38,547 nt of DNA from Pseudomonadota bacterium (GTDB taxonomy: Bacteria; Pseudomonadota; Gammaproteobacteria; Burkholderiales; Thiobacillaceae), in assembly GCA_030690985.1 (NCBI GenBank), contig JAUYFG010000095.1, positions 1 to 38,547 of the forward strand, read 5' to 3'. The notes under the pieces are model-generated. The model saw nothing but the letters and a program-made list of their open reading frames with translations. It ran no database searches and was not told the DNA's origin. The position numbers were made by a program, and so were the translations under genes. Positions 1 through 8,418 of this stretch are shown piece after piece (the first letter of the stretch is position 1; each line of letters starts with the position of its first letter).

Positions 1-76
1 TCCTCCTTGCGGGCCCCGGCCCGCTGCGTCGTCGCGCCTTGCCAGCCGACCCGAAAACCGCACACTCGGGCGCGTC

Positions 77-93
77 CAACTGAGGTTTCTAGG
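77..93 (+). repeat. Terminal fragment of a CCTA...TAGG-ended element
   Basis: This 17-base sequence, CAACTGAGGTTTCTAGG, recurs exactly, in inverse orientation, at 25314-25330. There it forms one end of a 207-bp element. Here it ends immediately before a short open tail of a possible upstream gene, so the window probably starts inside or at the edge of an inserted element that extends off the left side. The element family is not established; ends beginning CCTA resemble IS1380-type ends, but that is a guess. Confidence 0.45.
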
Positions 94-158
94 ATAATCA
101 GGCTATCGTCACCGAGGCGCTTGCATCGCTCGCCGCCAAATACCGAGGTCAATCATGA
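93..158 (+). pseudogene. Possible truncated 3' end of a gene upstream of the antitoxin
   Basis: In one frame, 21 codons run from position 93 to a TGA at 156-158, ending ...LASLAAKYRGQS. That stop overlaps the antitoxin ATG (155-157) in the ATGA arrangement typical of translationally coupled genes. The frame is closed by TAG at 90-92, exactly where the repeated sequence of 77-93 ends, as if an insertion had cut off the rest of the gene. The tail is too short to identify. It could also be chance. Confidence 0.3.
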
Positions 159-379
159 CACAGCTTGAAATCGCCAACCTTCCTCTACGGGAAAAGCTCC
201 ATTTGATGGAGTCACTTTGGGATTCTCTCTGCCACGAGCCCACTGGCGAACCGGTCATGCCATCCTGGCATGGTGAAGTGCTGGCAGAGCGTCTGGCCTG
301 GCTGGATGCCGGCCAGGAGACAGTTTCTTCCTGGGACGAAGCCAAGCAGCGCATTCGCGCGAAAGCCGAGCAAGGATGA
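155..379 (+). CDS. Type II addiction-module antitoxin, Unstab_antitox family
   Basis: This is a 74-residue protein opening MTQLEIANLPLREKLHLMES and containing LWDSLC, W/HxEVLAER and a C-terminal DEAKQRIR. That pattern is characteristic of the small 'putative addiction module component' antitoxins (Pfam Unstab_antitox) that pair with RelE/ParE toxins. Its stop overlaps the toxin start (ATGATG at 376-381), the usual operon arrangement in which the antitoxin is made first and represses the operon. Its partner toxin is disrupted by an insertion, so the antitoxin is probably now a solitary relic without an active local target. It could still neutralise a homologous toxin elsewhere. Family assignment is firm; present function is inferred. 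Confidence 0.85.
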   Translation: MTQLEIANLPLREKLHLMESLWDSLCHEPTGEPVMPSWHGEVLAERLAWLDAGQETVSSWDEAKQRIRAKAEQG

Positions 380-843
380 TGCGGCTTCGCATTACCCGTT
401 CGGCGGAAGAAGACCTGCTGGTCGGCTTTGACTTTTATGAGGCGCAACAAGCCGGAGTGGGCGCCTATTTCCTAGCAACCTGTCGGACTTTGGAATCGTC
501 GGCTGCAAAACGACCGCAGCGGACCATTTTTCACCAGCTTCTTGCCCCATAGTTCGACTATGCGGCTGCGAATCCGGCAAAAACTGGCCTCGCTGGGGCC
601 GCTTTTCGCTATCGACGACCAAAGTCCGACAGGCTGCTAGACAGCCTTTACGCCGATACCGATGCGTTGCAGTTCTATGGCGGCATCCATGCGAAGCCCT
701 TCGATCATGTTTTTCGCGCGCTCGCCAAGCGTTTTCCATTCGCCATCTACTACCAACTGCATGCGGATTTGGTCACCGTCATCGCGGTACTGGATTGTCG
801 GCAAAATCCCGATTCGATCGTGCAGCGATTGCATCCGCAGTGA
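376..843 (+). pseudogene. RelE/ParE-family toxin, split by a 161-bp miniature element
   Basis: The first part reads MRLRITRSAEEDLLVGFDFY and continues to AYFL, then runs into foreign sequence with a TAG stop at 550-552. The second part (641-843) reads DSLYADTDALQFYGGIH and continues through KRFPFAIYYQL and AVLDCRQNPDSI to a TGA at 841-843. Removing the element at 476-636 and one copy of the flanking CTAG restores an uninterrupted frame of about 99 codons through YFLDSLYADTD, the normal length and central motif of this RelE/ParE subfamily of mRNA-interferase-like toxins. The start is 376 or 379; both are ATG. The truncated product would be 57 residues and lacks the C-terminal strands that carry the active site, so loss of toxicity is expected. 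Confidence 0.85.
476..636. mobile_element. 161-bp MITE copy 1, CTAG target duplication
   Basis: The element begins CAACCTGTCGGACTTTGG and ends with the reverse complement of CAGCCTGTCGGACTTTGG, giving terminal inverted repeats matching at 17 of 18 positions. It is flanked by CTAG at 472-475 and 637-640, and removing the insert with one CTAG repairs the toxin gene exactly. That proves a mobile insertion with a 4-bp duplication. A second copy of identical length lies at 2677-2837. It encodes no transposase, so it must be moved in trans. A YTAR-type target resembles that of some IS5-group elements, but the family is not established. Confidence 0.9.
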
Positions 844-879
844 GGCACGCCGCCATTGGCACCATAGCGAGGCGCACTT

Positions 880-949
880 GTAGCGCCGGCGCCTCGCCGG
901 CTTCGTACTTCTAATTAGACGAACGAGGCCGGCGAGACGCCGGCGCTAC
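880..949. repeat. REPIN, class E (GTAGCGCCGGC)
   Basis: Two inverted copies of GTAGCGCCGGCGNCTCGCCGGC face each other, with GTAG at 880-883 and CTAC at 946-949, around an AT-richer spacer. Each arm is itself a hairpin. The right-hand GTAG, read on the minus strand, provides the TAG stop of the glycosyltransferase-like gene at 946-948. Confidence 0.8.
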
Positions 950-2874
950 AGTTGTGCCAACGCTTCGTTCCAGGCTTGCCGGTCACGGTGGAAGCCCTGG
1001 ATCGCGGCGATCTGCCGGTCACGCCAGTTTTCCCAGTTGCCGGGCGCGTCGATGCGGGCGTAGCAGGGCGAGGTTGTGCCGAAGTTGTGCGCGATGTTGC
1101 CGACGAAGGAGCGGAAGTTGGCCAGGGCTTCAGCCAGTTCTTCAGCCTGATTCCACCAGTTGGCCGGCGCTTCGAGCAGCGAGGTCAGCAGGTCCAGTCG
1201 TTCCAGGATGGTCTGCTGCTTCACCCGGTATTTCTCGCGCATTTCGCCGCGCACGCTTTCCAGGATTTCCGCGACCACGCTTGTCGGGAGCGGCCGCGCC
1301 GGGTAGCCCAGGGCAGTCAGGCGTTGCATGGAAAACAGCATGACGTCGCCGTGAAACTGACGCTCGAACTCGCCGCACAGATCGATCCGCGCCTGCTCGG
1401 AGACGATGCCGGGGCGGAATTCGGAGGAGCCGGTCGCTTCCACCGTGCGCTTGTGCAGCATCGGCAGGTTGGCGGAGACGAAGCGCTCGCCCATTTCGGC
1501 CTTGAGCAGGCGTCCCATGGTCGGGCCGGACATGCGCAGGCGCAGCGGCGCGAAGGGGATGAACCAGCTTAGTGCTTCGGGCCGAAACACGTAGTTGCCG
1601 GTGTAGATGGTGCGCGCCGGCTGCACGCTGGCCAGTGCGTCCTGGTATTCGAACCAGGTGATGCGGGTGGGGTGTTCACCGTGGAAGAAGCTGTTCAGGC
1701 GGCGCGAGAACTCGGCGAAGCAGGTCGCGTTGTCGGGTTCGCTTGGCAGGGGACAGCGATAGCGATAGGCGTCGCCGGCCTGCTGGAAGCCGAACAGATC
1801 GGCCATGTCGTGATAGGCGGCATCGCCTCCGCCGCTGGCACTGGGCTGCCGGTAGGCCTGGCCGGGCTCACCGGCGGCCATTTCGCGCAGAAAGCCGATC
1901 ACGTCTTCCATGAAATTGCCGGCCATCACCGCCGGTGAGACGGGCGGGTCGCCGACTACCTTGCCGGTCAGAATCCGGGCATTGGTATGGGTGAAAATTT
2001 CATCGAGGCGGTAGAGAAAATTCACCGCACAGACGTCGCGACCGCCCTCTGCGGTGGCGACTTTCACCTTGAATTCCTGGTCGGCGTCGATGCTGTAGAA
2101 CAGCAGCGCTTCGGTGCCCGTGAACATCTCCGCCAGCTTCAGGTAGGCGATGTTGCGCATCATCGCCTGGCCCTTGTGGCCGAAAGCCTCGCGGCGGTGG
2201 ATGCCGACGATGCCTGGGAGCGCGGGCGGGCCGGCGAAGGCGCCGGCGCTACTCACCAGCCGATCCAGCAACGCGAGCTGTTCGTCGAGACCGAAATAGT
2301 GGGTGGTGAGGCCCGACTGGTCGAATTCGTGGGCGATTTCCCGGTGTTGCTCGATGCAGGCGGCGTCACTGGAGTCGTCGGCCAGCAGCACGGAAACCTT
2401 GCGCCAGCGGCCATCGACCTGGCCGCCGTAGCCGTAGGTGCGACAGAGTTCCAGCAGGCTGTTGAGGCAATTCTTCAGGTGCAGCGGGCTGTCCGCCACC
2501 GGAATGGCGATGACAAAGTGGTGGCGGGGGTCTTCTCCGCAGGCGGCGATGCGTTGTTCCAGCTCGCGGAAAGCGGCCTGGTAGGGCGCCAGCAACGCTT
2601 CATTCAGCCCGCCGCCCCAGAGCGCGCTTTCCAGTTCGGCGATGGCGCCGCGTTGATCCGCGATCCAGGCTTCTAGCAGCCTGTCGGGCTTTGGAATCGT
2701 CGGCTGCAAATCGACCGCAGCGGTCCATTTTTCACCGGGTTCTTGCCCCATAGGCCGACTATGCGGCGGCGAATCCGGCAAAAACTGGCCTCGCTGGGGT
2801 CGATTTTCGCTATCGACGACCAAAGCCCGACAGGCTGCCAGGTCAGCGGGCGGACAGGTAGGTTGGGAAGGCAT
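946..2874 (-). CDS. Putative GT-A-type glycosyltransferase with an in-frame MITE insertion
   Basis: This is a 642-residue cytoplasmic-looking protein that I cannot name. The region after residue 67 starts with a GT-A-like Rossmann pattern (HHFVIAIPVADSP near 118, VSVLLADDSSD near 160) and has a DxD-like motif, SIDADQE, with DAD at 263-265. This suggests a nucleotide-sugar-dependent glycosyltransferase; substrate unknown. The only usable start is ATG at 2874, overlapping the upstream TPP-enzyme gene by 32 bp, so the two are probably translationally coupled. Residues 13-67 are encoded by a 161-bp MITE plus its target duplication: 165 bp, exactly 55 codons, with no stop on this strand. Without it the N-terminus would read [12 protein letters not shown] directly followed by EAWIADQRG. 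The TAG stop lies in a REP element. The stretch from about 300 to 520 is well structured but unrecognised. Confidence 0.6.
   Translation of the reverse strand: MPSQPTCPPADLAACRALVVDSENRPQRGQFLPDSPPHSRPMGQEPGEKWTAAVDLQPTIPKPDRLLEAWIADQRGAIAELESALWGGGLNEALLAPYQAAFRELEQRIAACGEDPRHHFVIAIPVADSPLHLKNCLNSLLELCRTYGYGGQVDGRWRKVSVLLADDSSDAACIEQHREIAHEFDQSGLTTHYFGLDEQLALLDRLVSSAGAFAGPPALPGIVGIHRREAFGHKGQAMMRNIAYLKLAEMFTGTEALLFYSIDADQEFKVKVATAEGGRDVCAVNFLYRLDEIFTHTNARILTGKVVGDPPVSPAVMAGNFMEDVIGFLREMAAGEPGQAYRQPSASGGGDAAYHDMADLFGFQQAGDAYRYRCPLPSEPDNATCFAEFSRRLNSFFHGEHPTRITWFEYQDALASVQPARTIYTGNYVFRPEALSWFIPFAPLRLRMSGPTMGRLLKAEMGERFVSANLPMLHKRTVEATGSSEFRPGIVSEQARIDLCGEFERQFHGDVMLFSMQRLTALGYPARPLPTSVVAEILESVRGEMREKYRVKQQTILERLDLLTSLLEAPANWWNQAEELAEALANFRSFVGNIAHNFGTTSPCYARIDAPGNWENWRDRQIAAIQGFHRDRQAWNEALAQL
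2677..2837. mobile_element. 161-bp MITE copy 2, in frame inside the glycosyltransferase-like gene
   Basis: It has the same 161-bp length and the same termini (CAGCCTGTCGGGCTTTGG) as the copy at 476-636, with an estimated identity above 90% across the internal sequence. The left flank is CTAG (2673-2676) and the right flank CCAG (2838-2841), a target duplication with one change. On the minus strand it is open in the host gene's frame, so it adds 55 codons rather than breaking the gene. Confidence 0.9.
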
Positions 2875-4549
2875 TCTTGTCCAGCATGATTTCGATGAGG
2901 TTGATCGAACCCTCCAGGTCGGCGTGGGCGAACAGGTCGTCGAGGTCGGCCTCGCTTTCGATCTTGCGGTGCCTGATGCCGAAGGACTGGGCCAGCAGTT
3001 GGAAATCCGGATTGACGAAGTCGCAGTCGATGTAACGCTCGCCGTACAACTGGAACTGGTTCTTGCGAATCAGGCCCATGCTGGCGTTGTTGATGACCAC
3101 GACGTTGATCGGAATGGCGTAGTTCACCGCCGTCATGAGCTCCATGCAGCACATCTGGAAGCCGCCATCGCCGAGGATGGCGAAGGTCGGGCTGTCCTTG
3201 GCCTGGGTTTGGGTAAAAAACTTGGCGCCGATGGCCGCCGGAATCGCGTGGCCCAGCGAGGAAATGCCGGAATTCGGGAAATAGTGGTTGGCGTGCGAGA
3301 CATCGAAGTAGCTCTGGGCGAACACGATGTTGTCGTCGAAGATCATCGCGTCTTCAGGAAAGCGCGCGGCCAGCCCGGCAAAGAACGCTTCCATGAGACG
3401 GAACTGCGTGCGCCGGTGGGTTTCGTCCTCGCTCGGCGGTGAGGCGGCGGCCTGGCGATGTGCGGCCAGTTTCTCCAGCCGCGAATTTGCCACCACACGG
3501 GCAAGCCCATGGCTGGCCGCGTCCGACTCCAGCAAGGCCAGCAGTTCCGTCAGTACCTCGCGAATGTCGCCGTGGATCGCTACATCCGCCTTGAACACCT
3601 TGTTCAATTGCGCGGCATCGCGATCCACTTGCGCAATTTTCTTGCCGGCCAGCAATTTGCTGTCCCACAGATAGCTGGTGCGCTCGTTGAAGCCCGCGCC
3701 GAGGAAGATCACCAGGTCGGCATGCTCGACGATGTAGCGGTAAGCATCGCCATTCGAGGTGACGCCCAGGCAGCCGAGCGACAGTTGCGAGCCTTCGCTC
3801 ACCACGCCTTTGGCCTTGAGGCTGGAGGCCACCGGAATGCCCAGCGCTGTGCTCAGGCGCGCCACGTCGCCGCGCGCGCCGGCCTTGATGGCGCCATAGC
3901 CGGCGACGATGACTGGCGTGCTCGCCGCCTGGATCAGGCGCTCCAGTGCTTCCACAGGCCCGGACTGGGTAGAGCGTTGCTCGCCGTGGTGCGGGATGTG
4001 GAGTTGCTCGAGCACACTCGCGTCGACCCATTCCTTCTGTACGTTGTAGGGAATGGACAGCAGCACCGGGCCGGGATCGCGCGAGAACAAGGCGCGGGTG
4101 GCCTGGTTGAGCACCTGGCCGAGGTAATCGGTACGTTCGATGAGCTTGTGATAACGGGTGATGCTGCTGAACAGGCTGCCCTGGTCGATCGCCCCGCCTT
4201 CGCCGGAACTCTCCTGCAAGCCGCCCTTGCCGAAAATGTAGGTGGAGGTTTCGCCGGTAATCACCAGCACCGGCAGGCGCTCGGCGTAGGCATTGGCGAT
4301 GCCGGTCACCAGATTGGTGGCGCCGGGGCCAGCCGTGGCGATGCACGCCGCAATCTTGTGGGAAACCCTGGCATAGCCGCCGGCCATGAAGGCCGCACCC
4401 TGTTCATGCTTGACCAGCACACTGCGGACCCGCGAGCCATGCAGATGATCGTAGATCGGCAGGACATGCGCGCCCGGCATGCCGAAGATATGTTCGACGC
4501 CGAGACGCTCCAGATACCTGACGATCAATTCACTGACGGAAATTTTCAT
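2843..4549 (-). CDS. Thiamine-diphosphate enzyme of the acetolactate synthase family
   Basis: The 568-residue protein has the three-domain architecture of acetolactate synthase-like carboligases/decarboxylases. The N-terminal pyrimidine-binding domain carries the catalytic glutamate in [16 protein letters not shown] (E49), followed by the [16 protein letters not shown] signature. A central Rossmann-like domain follows, then a C-terminal pyrophosphate domain with GDGGFQ near residue 459 and VVINNASMG near 486, the Mg-TPP motif. I take the ATG at 4549 ([17 protein letters not shown]); the frame is open 84 bases further but that extension looks non-coding. No regulatory IlvN/IlvH gene is adjacent, and the downstream partner is a glycosyltransferase-like gene, so a role outside branched-chain amino-acid synthesis is possible. 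Class is sure; substrate is not. Confidence 0.85.
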   Translation of the reverse strand: MKISVSELIVRYLERLGVEHIFGMPGAHVLPIYDHLHGSRVRSVLVKHEQGAAFMAGGYARVSHKIAACIATAGPGATNLVTGIANAYAERLPVLVITGETSTYIFGKGGLQESSGEGGAIDQGSLFSSITRYHKLIERTDYLGQVLNQATRALFSRDPGPVLLSIPYNVQKEWVDASVLEQLHIPHHGEQRSTQSGPVEALERLIQAASTPVIVAGYGAIKAGARGDVARLSTALGIPVASSLKAKGVVSEGSQLSLGCLGVTSNGDAYRYIVEHADLVIFLGAGFNERTSYLWDSKLLAGKKIAQVDRDAAQLNKVFKADVAIHGDIREVLTELLALLESDAASHGLARVVANSRLEKLAAHRQAAASPPSEDETHRRTQFRLMEAFFAGLAARFPEDAMIFDDNIVFAQSYFDVSHANHYFPNSGISSLGHAIPAAIGAKFFTQTQAKDSPTFAILGDGGFQMCCMELMTAVNYAIPINVVVINNASMGLIRKNQFQLYGERYIDCDFVNPDFQLLAQSFGIRHRKIESEADLDDLFAHADLEGSINLIEIMLDKNAFPTYLSAR

Positions 4550-4783
4550 GTCGTTTGGCTTGCTGCGGGAGCCGAAGTCTTGCCTCGGTGCCGCGCGCCA
4601 TACTGGTGCGGGGAAAGGGGCGGATTTGAGCACAAGACGCCCCCTGCGGGAACCGTGGGAATGCGTCCACCTTCTGGATCACGCCCATGCCTGGCTCACA
4701 ACGAGGGGGCTCGAACCGGAAAAACTTCCCGGGCCGTGCGAACGCGGCAAAATGACGGCCCGCCAGAAACCAGGAAATCCCGG

Positions 4784-5461
4784 ATGAAAATTCTGATTGT
4801 CGAAGACGAGCCCAAGACCGGCGACTATCTCCGGCAAGGCCTCAGCGAGGCCGGGCTGAATACCGATCTGGCGCGCGACGGTAACGACGGCCTGCATCTG
4901 GCACTCGCCGGCGACTACGACCTGATCATCCTCGACGTGATGCTGCCGGGGCTGAACGGCTGGCAGGTGCTGGAAGCCTTGCGCCGCGCAGGCCACGGCA
5001 TGCCGGTGCTGTTCCTTACCGCGCGCGACCAGGTGGACGACCGGGTCAAGGGACTGGAACTGGGTGCCGACGACTATCTGGTGAAACCCTTCGCTTTCGC
5101 CGAACTGCTGGCACGGGTGCGCACCCTGCTGCGTCGTGGCCGCGCCGCGCCGGAAGCCACGTCGCTGCAACTGGCCGACCTGGAAATCGATTTTCTGCGC
5201 CGCCGCGTCAGCCGCGCCGGCCAGCGCATCGACCTCACCGCAAAGGAATTCGCCTTGCTCGAATTGTTCGCCCGGCGCCCGGGCGAAGTGCTGCCGCGCA
5301 CCCTGATCGCCGCCCAGGTGTGGGACATGAATTTCGACAGCGACACCAACGTCGTCGAAGTCGCCGTGCGCCGCCTGCGCGCCAAGGTGGACGACAGCTT
5401 CGAGCCCAAACTGATCCGCACCATGCGTGGCATGGGTTATGTGCTAGAAGTGCCGGAATAA
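4784..5461 (+). CDS. OmpR-family response regulator, CusR/CopR heavy-metal type
   Basis: This 225-residue two-component regulator has an N-terminal receiver domain with the acidic pocket EDE (7-9), phospho-acceptor D51 in [10 protein letters not shown], and the conserved lysine in [10 protein letters not shown]-terminal winged-helix DNA-binding domain ([45 protein letters not shown]) follows. The opening [20 protein letters not shown] is typical of the CusR/CopR/IrlR copper- and heavy-metal-responsive branch. The start ATG is preceded by AGGAAA. In that branch the sensor kinase normally follows immediately; here it is missing and the gene is followed by a short MITE-like relic and tex. It therefore appears to be an orphan regulator; metal response is inferred from similarity only. 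Confidence 0.85.
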   Translation: MKILIVEDEPKTGDYLRQGLSEAGLNTDLARDGNDGLHLALAGDYDLIILDVMLPGLNGWQVLEALRRAGHGMPVLFLTARDQVDDRVKGLELGADDYLVKPFAFAELLARVRTLLRRGRAAPEATSLQLADLEIDFLRRRVSRAGQRIDLTAKEFALLELFARRPGEVLPRTLIAAQVWDMNFDSDTNVVEVAVRRLRAKVDDSFEPKLIRTMRGMGYVLEVPE

Positions 5462-5487
5462 GGGCCGTTGCCGAGCATCGGGACTAG

Positions 5488-5570
5488 CAGCCTGTCACCA
5501 TGAATCGAATGGATGGTTCGTAGTCCGGTTGGAGCACGCTTGCGTCCTTGTGTTTCAACATGACTGGCTG
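5488..5570. mobile_element. Possible 83-bp decayed relative of the CTAG MITE
   Basis: The left end, CTAG followed by CAGCCTGTC (5484-5496), matches the MITE terminus exactly for 13 bp. The right end GGCTG followed by CCAG (5566-5574) matches the right boundary of copy 2. The interior is unrelated to the 161-bp element. The short matches make this tentative. It occupies the place where a sensor-kinase gene would be expected. Confidence 0.3.
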
Positions 5571-5646
5571 CCAGGGCCTGTCAAGTCTTGCCGCGCACGT
5601 CGTTTTTCCCCATCCTGCCGCACCTTCTTCGTTGTCTTGGAACCTC

Positions 5647-7941
5647 ATGCTGCCGTCCATCGAAATTCGCATCGCCCAGGAACTCAACGTCCATGCCAAC
5701 CAGGTTGCCGCCGCCGTGGCGCTGCTCGACGAGGGCGCCACGGTGCCTTTCGTCGCGCGCTACCGCAAGGAAGTGACCGGCGGCCTCGACGATACCCATT
5801 TGCGCCATCTGGAAGAGCGGCTGGGCTATCTGCGCGAACTGGAGGAACGCCGCAAGGCGGTGCTCGCCAGCATCCAGGAACAGGGCAAGCTGACCCCGGA
5901 ATTGCAGGCCGACATCGGCGGCGCCGAAACCAAGCAGCGTCTGGAAGACCTCTATCTGCCCTACAAGCAGAAACGCCGCACCAAGGCGCAGATCGCCCGC
6001 GAAGCCGGCCTGGGGCCGCTGGCGGAAAAACTGCTGGGCGACCCGATGTGGCTGCCGGAAGTCGAGGCCACCGCTTTCGTAGACCCCGAGAAAGGCGTGG
6101 CCGACGTGAAGGCGGCGCTGGACGGTGCCCGCCAGATCCTCATGGAACAGTTCGCCGAAGAGGCCGCGTTGATCGAAAAACTGCGCTCGTACTTGCAGGA
6201 CCACGGCCGCGTGGTCTCGCGCCTGATCGCCGGCAAAGAAGCCGAAGGCCAGAAATTCCGCGACTGGTTCGAGTTCGATGAACCCTGGAAAGCGATGCCC
6301 TCACACCGCGCGCTGGCGATGTTCCGGGGGCGCAATGAAGGGGTGTTGGGGCTGGCGATCAAGTTGCCGGAGGAACTGGCCGGCACGCCAAGCAGCCCCT
6401 GCGAAGGCTACATCGCTGCCCACTTCGGCCTGTCGGACAAAGGCCGCCCTGGCGACAAGTGGATGATGGATACGGTGCGCTGGGCCTGGAAGGTGAAGCT
6501 GTCCCTGCACCTGGAACTGGATTTGATGAACGCGTTGTTCGAGCGCGCCGAACAGGAAGCCATCCGCGTCTTCGCCAGCAACCTGAAAGACCTGTTGCTG
6601 GCCGCCCCCGCCGGGCCAAAAGCGGTGATCGGCCTCGACCCCGGCATTCGCACCGGCGTAAAAGTGGCGGTGGTGGACCGCACCGGCCGGGTGCTGGATA
6701 CCGCCGTCATCTACCCGCATGAACCGCGCAACGACTGGAACGGCTCGCTCGCCACCCTCGCGAAACTGGCGAGCAGGCACGGCGCAGAACTCATCAGCAT
6801 CGGCAACGGCACCGCCAGCCGCGAGACCGACAAGCTGGCGGCTGATCTCATGCGTATGCAACCGGAACTCGGATTGACCAAGGTCACGGTCAGCGAGGCC
6901 GGCGCCTCGGTGTATTCCGCCTCGGAACTGGCCGCGCGCGAATTCCCGGACATGGATGTGAGCCTGCGCGGCGCCGTCTCCATCGCCCGCCGCCTGCAAG
7001 ACCCGCTCGCCGAACTGGTGAAGATCGAGCCCAAGGCGATTGGGGTCGGCCAGTATCAGCACGACCTCGGCCAGGCCAAGCTGGGCCAGGCGCTGGAAGC
7101 CGTGGTGGAAGACTGCGTCAACGCGGTCGGCGTCGATGTGAATACCGCCTCCGCCGCCCTCCTCACCCGCGTTTCCGGCCTCAATACCACGCTCGCCAAC
7201 CAGATCGTCCTGCACCGCGATGCGCACGGCCCCTTCGCCAACCGCGAGGCGCTGAAACAGGTGTCGCGCCTCGGCCCGAAAACCTTCGAGCTGGCCGCCG
7301 GCTTCCTGCGCGTGCCGGGCGGCGACAACCCGCTCGACGCCTCTTCCGTCCACCCGGAAGCCTACTCGGTGGTGATGCGCATCCTGGCCGACCTGAAGCT
7401 GAACATGCAGAGCGTGATCGGCAATGTGGATGTCCTCAAGCGTCTGGATGCCGGCAAATATGTCGACGAACGCTTCGGCCTGCCCACCGTGCGCGACATT
7501 CTCAAAGAACTGGAAAAACCCGGCCGCGATCCGCGCCCGGCGTTCAAGGCGGCCACATTCCAGGAAGGCGTGAACGACCTGAAAGACCTGAAACCCGGCA
7601 TGCAACTGGAAGGCGTGGTCACCAACGTCACCAACTTCGGCGCCTTCGTCGATATCGGCGTCCACCAGGACGGCCTGGTGCATATCTCGGCGCTGGCGGA
7701 AAAATTCGTGAAAGACCCGCGCGACGTGGTCAAGGCCGGCGACATCGTCAAGGTGAAGGTGCTGGAAGTGGACATCCCGCGCAAGCGCATCGCCCTCACC
7801 CTGCGCATGAAGGACGAAGTCAAGCCGGCCCGGCCGGCCCCCGGCATGTCCCCGGCGCGGGCGAAGAACCTCGCCAGGCAGCCGGAAAAGGCGGGCGGTG
7901 CGCTGGCGGATGCGCTGAGCCGCGCGATCAAGCGGACGTAG
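5647..7941 (+). CDS. tex: Tex-like RNA-binding transcription accessory protein
   Basis: The 764-residue protein is the expected length for Tex. It has the N-terminal helical region with [16 protein letters not shown], the YqgF/RNase H-like domain starting at [16 protein letters not shown] (about residue 320), the helix-hairpin-helix region ([32 protein letters not shown]), and a C-terminal S1 domain ([19 protein letters not shown], about 650-725). Tex is a conserved nucleic-acid-binding protein linked to transcription and toxin-gene expression in Bordetella and to stress survival elsewhere. I choose the ATG at 5647 ([14 protein letters not shown]) because that is where family similarity begins; an in-frame extension to 5548 reads through low-quality sequence. 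It has no obvious operon partner. Confidence 0.95.
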   Translation: MLPSIEIRIAQELNVHANQVAAAVALLDEGATVPFVARYRKEVTGGLDDTHLRHLEERLGYLRELEERRKAVLASIQEQGKLTPELQADIGGAETKQRLEDLYLPYKQKRRTKAQIAREAGLGPLAEKLLGDPMWLPEVEATAFVDPEKGVADVKAALDGARQILMEQFAEEAALIEKLRSYLQDHGRVVSRLIAGKEAEGQKFRDWFEFDEPWKAMPSHRALAMFRGRNEGVLGLAIKLPEELAGTPSSPCEGYIAAHFGLSDKGRPGDKWMMDTVRWAWKVKLSLHLELDLMNALFERAEQEAIRVFASNLKDLLLAAPAGPKAVIGLDPGIRTGVKVAVVDRTGRVLDTAVIYPHEPRNDWNGSLATLAKLASRHGAELISIGNGTASRETDKLAADLMRMQPELGLTKVTVSEAGASVYSASELAAREFPDMDVSLRGAVSIARRLQDPLAELVKIEPKAIGVGQYQHDLGQAKLGQALEAVVEDCVNAVGVDVNTASAALLTRVSGLNTTLANQIVLHRDAHGPFANREALKQVSRLGPKTFELAAGFLRVPGGDNPLDASSVHPEAYSVVMRILADLKLNMQSVIGNVDVLKRLDAGKYVDERFGLPTVRDILKELEKPGRDPRPAFKAATFQEGVNDLKDLKPGMQLEGVVTNVTNFGAFVDIGVHQDGLVHISALAEKFVKDPRDVVKAGDIVKVKVLEVDIPRKRIALTLRMKDEVKPARPAPGMSPARAKNLARQPEKAGGALADALSRAIKRT

Positions 7942-8024
7942 GCGGTTCGTTCATGGACCGAATTCACCCTCAGCCGACGTGCGACAGATCGAAAAAGCCG
8001 CAATTTTTGCGTAAGCTGAAGCAG

Positions 8025-8044
8025 CGATACGGCCTTCCGTATCG
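8025..8044 (+). promoter_or_regulatory. Leader hairpin before the small coiled-coil gene
   Basis: CGATACGG, CCTT loop, then CCGTATCG gives an 8-bp perfect stem with a tetraloop in the 5' leader, ending 28 bases before the start codon. There is no U-run, so it is not a terminator. It could stabilise the leader or modulate translation; function unknown. Confidence 0.4.
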
Positions 8045-8072
8045 CCTAACCAACGCTCCACAGGAGAGACAC

Positions 8073-8360
8073 ATGACCACCCGCAACGATTACGTCGAAT
8101 CCCTGAAACAGAACCTCGACAAGTGGAACGCCGACCTCGCCAAGTGGGAGGCCAAGGCCAAAGTAGCCAGGACCGATATGCAGATCGAATACGAGATGCA
8201 GCTCGAAGCGCTGCGCAAGCATCGCGAAGAAGCCATGGTGAAACTCCAGGAAGTGCAAGCCAGCAGCGGTGAAGCCTGGCAAGACATGAAAGCCGGTGCC
8301 GATGCGGCCTGGGCGTCCATGCGTGAAGCCTTTGAAAAAGCGACCACGCACTTCAAGTAG
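8073..8360 (+). CDS. Small coiled-coil protein, sll1863-like stress-response family
   Basis: The 95-residue, highly charged, fully helical protein opens MTTRNDYVESLKQNLDKWNA and continues with heptad-like repeats through EYEMQLEALRKHREEAMVKL to the conserved tail SSGEAWQDMKAGADAAW. No signal peptide or cysteine is present. Short coiled-coil proteins of this pattern are widespread in proteobacteria and cyanobacteria and are often annotated as sll1863-like stress proteins; the biochemical role is unknown. A good Shine-Dalgarno (AGGAGA, 8062-8067) fixes the ATG at 8073, excluding an in-frame extension to 7953. It has its own leader hairpin and a strong terminator just after the gene, so it is probably monocistronic. 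Confidence 0.75.
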   Translation: MTTRNDYVESLKQNLDKWNADLAKWEAKAKVARTDMQIEYEMQLEALRKHREEAMVKLQEVQASSGEAWQDMKAGADAAWASMREAFEKATTHFK

Positions 8361-8380
8361 GACGCTCGCGGACCCGCCCT

Positions 8381-8412
8381 GTAGCGCCGGCATCCTTGCC
8401 GGCGTTTTTTTT
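8381..8412 (+). terminator. Rho-independent terminator formed by a REP hairpin
   Basis: CGCCGGC (8385-8391), a six-base loop, GCCGGCG (8398-8404), then eight T. The hairpin begins with GTAG at 8381, so it is a single class E REP that has acquired or been selected for a U-tract and now ends the small coiled-coil gene. Confidence 0.8.
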
Positions 8413-8418
8413 AGCGCC

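Noticed and set aside
880-949. The repeated hairpins as a CRISPR array
   Set aside because: Copies are scattered kilobases apart, palindromic and without regular spacers; no cas gene is present.
2673-2841. The MITE-encoded residues as a conserved protein domain
   Set aside because: The same amino-acid pattern appears antisense in the toxin locus copy, so it reflects the element's DNA and not a protein family.
3458-4783. A long open frame on the plus strand reading into the response regulator
   Set aside because: The upstream part is antisense to the TPP-enzyme gene; the regulator clearly starts at [10 protein letters not shown] (4784) with its own ribosome site.
6301-7683. A 460-codon minus-strand frame inside tex
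   Set aside because: Composition is typical of a reverse-strand shadow (runs of H, V, G, A) and tex is a confident call over the whole span.
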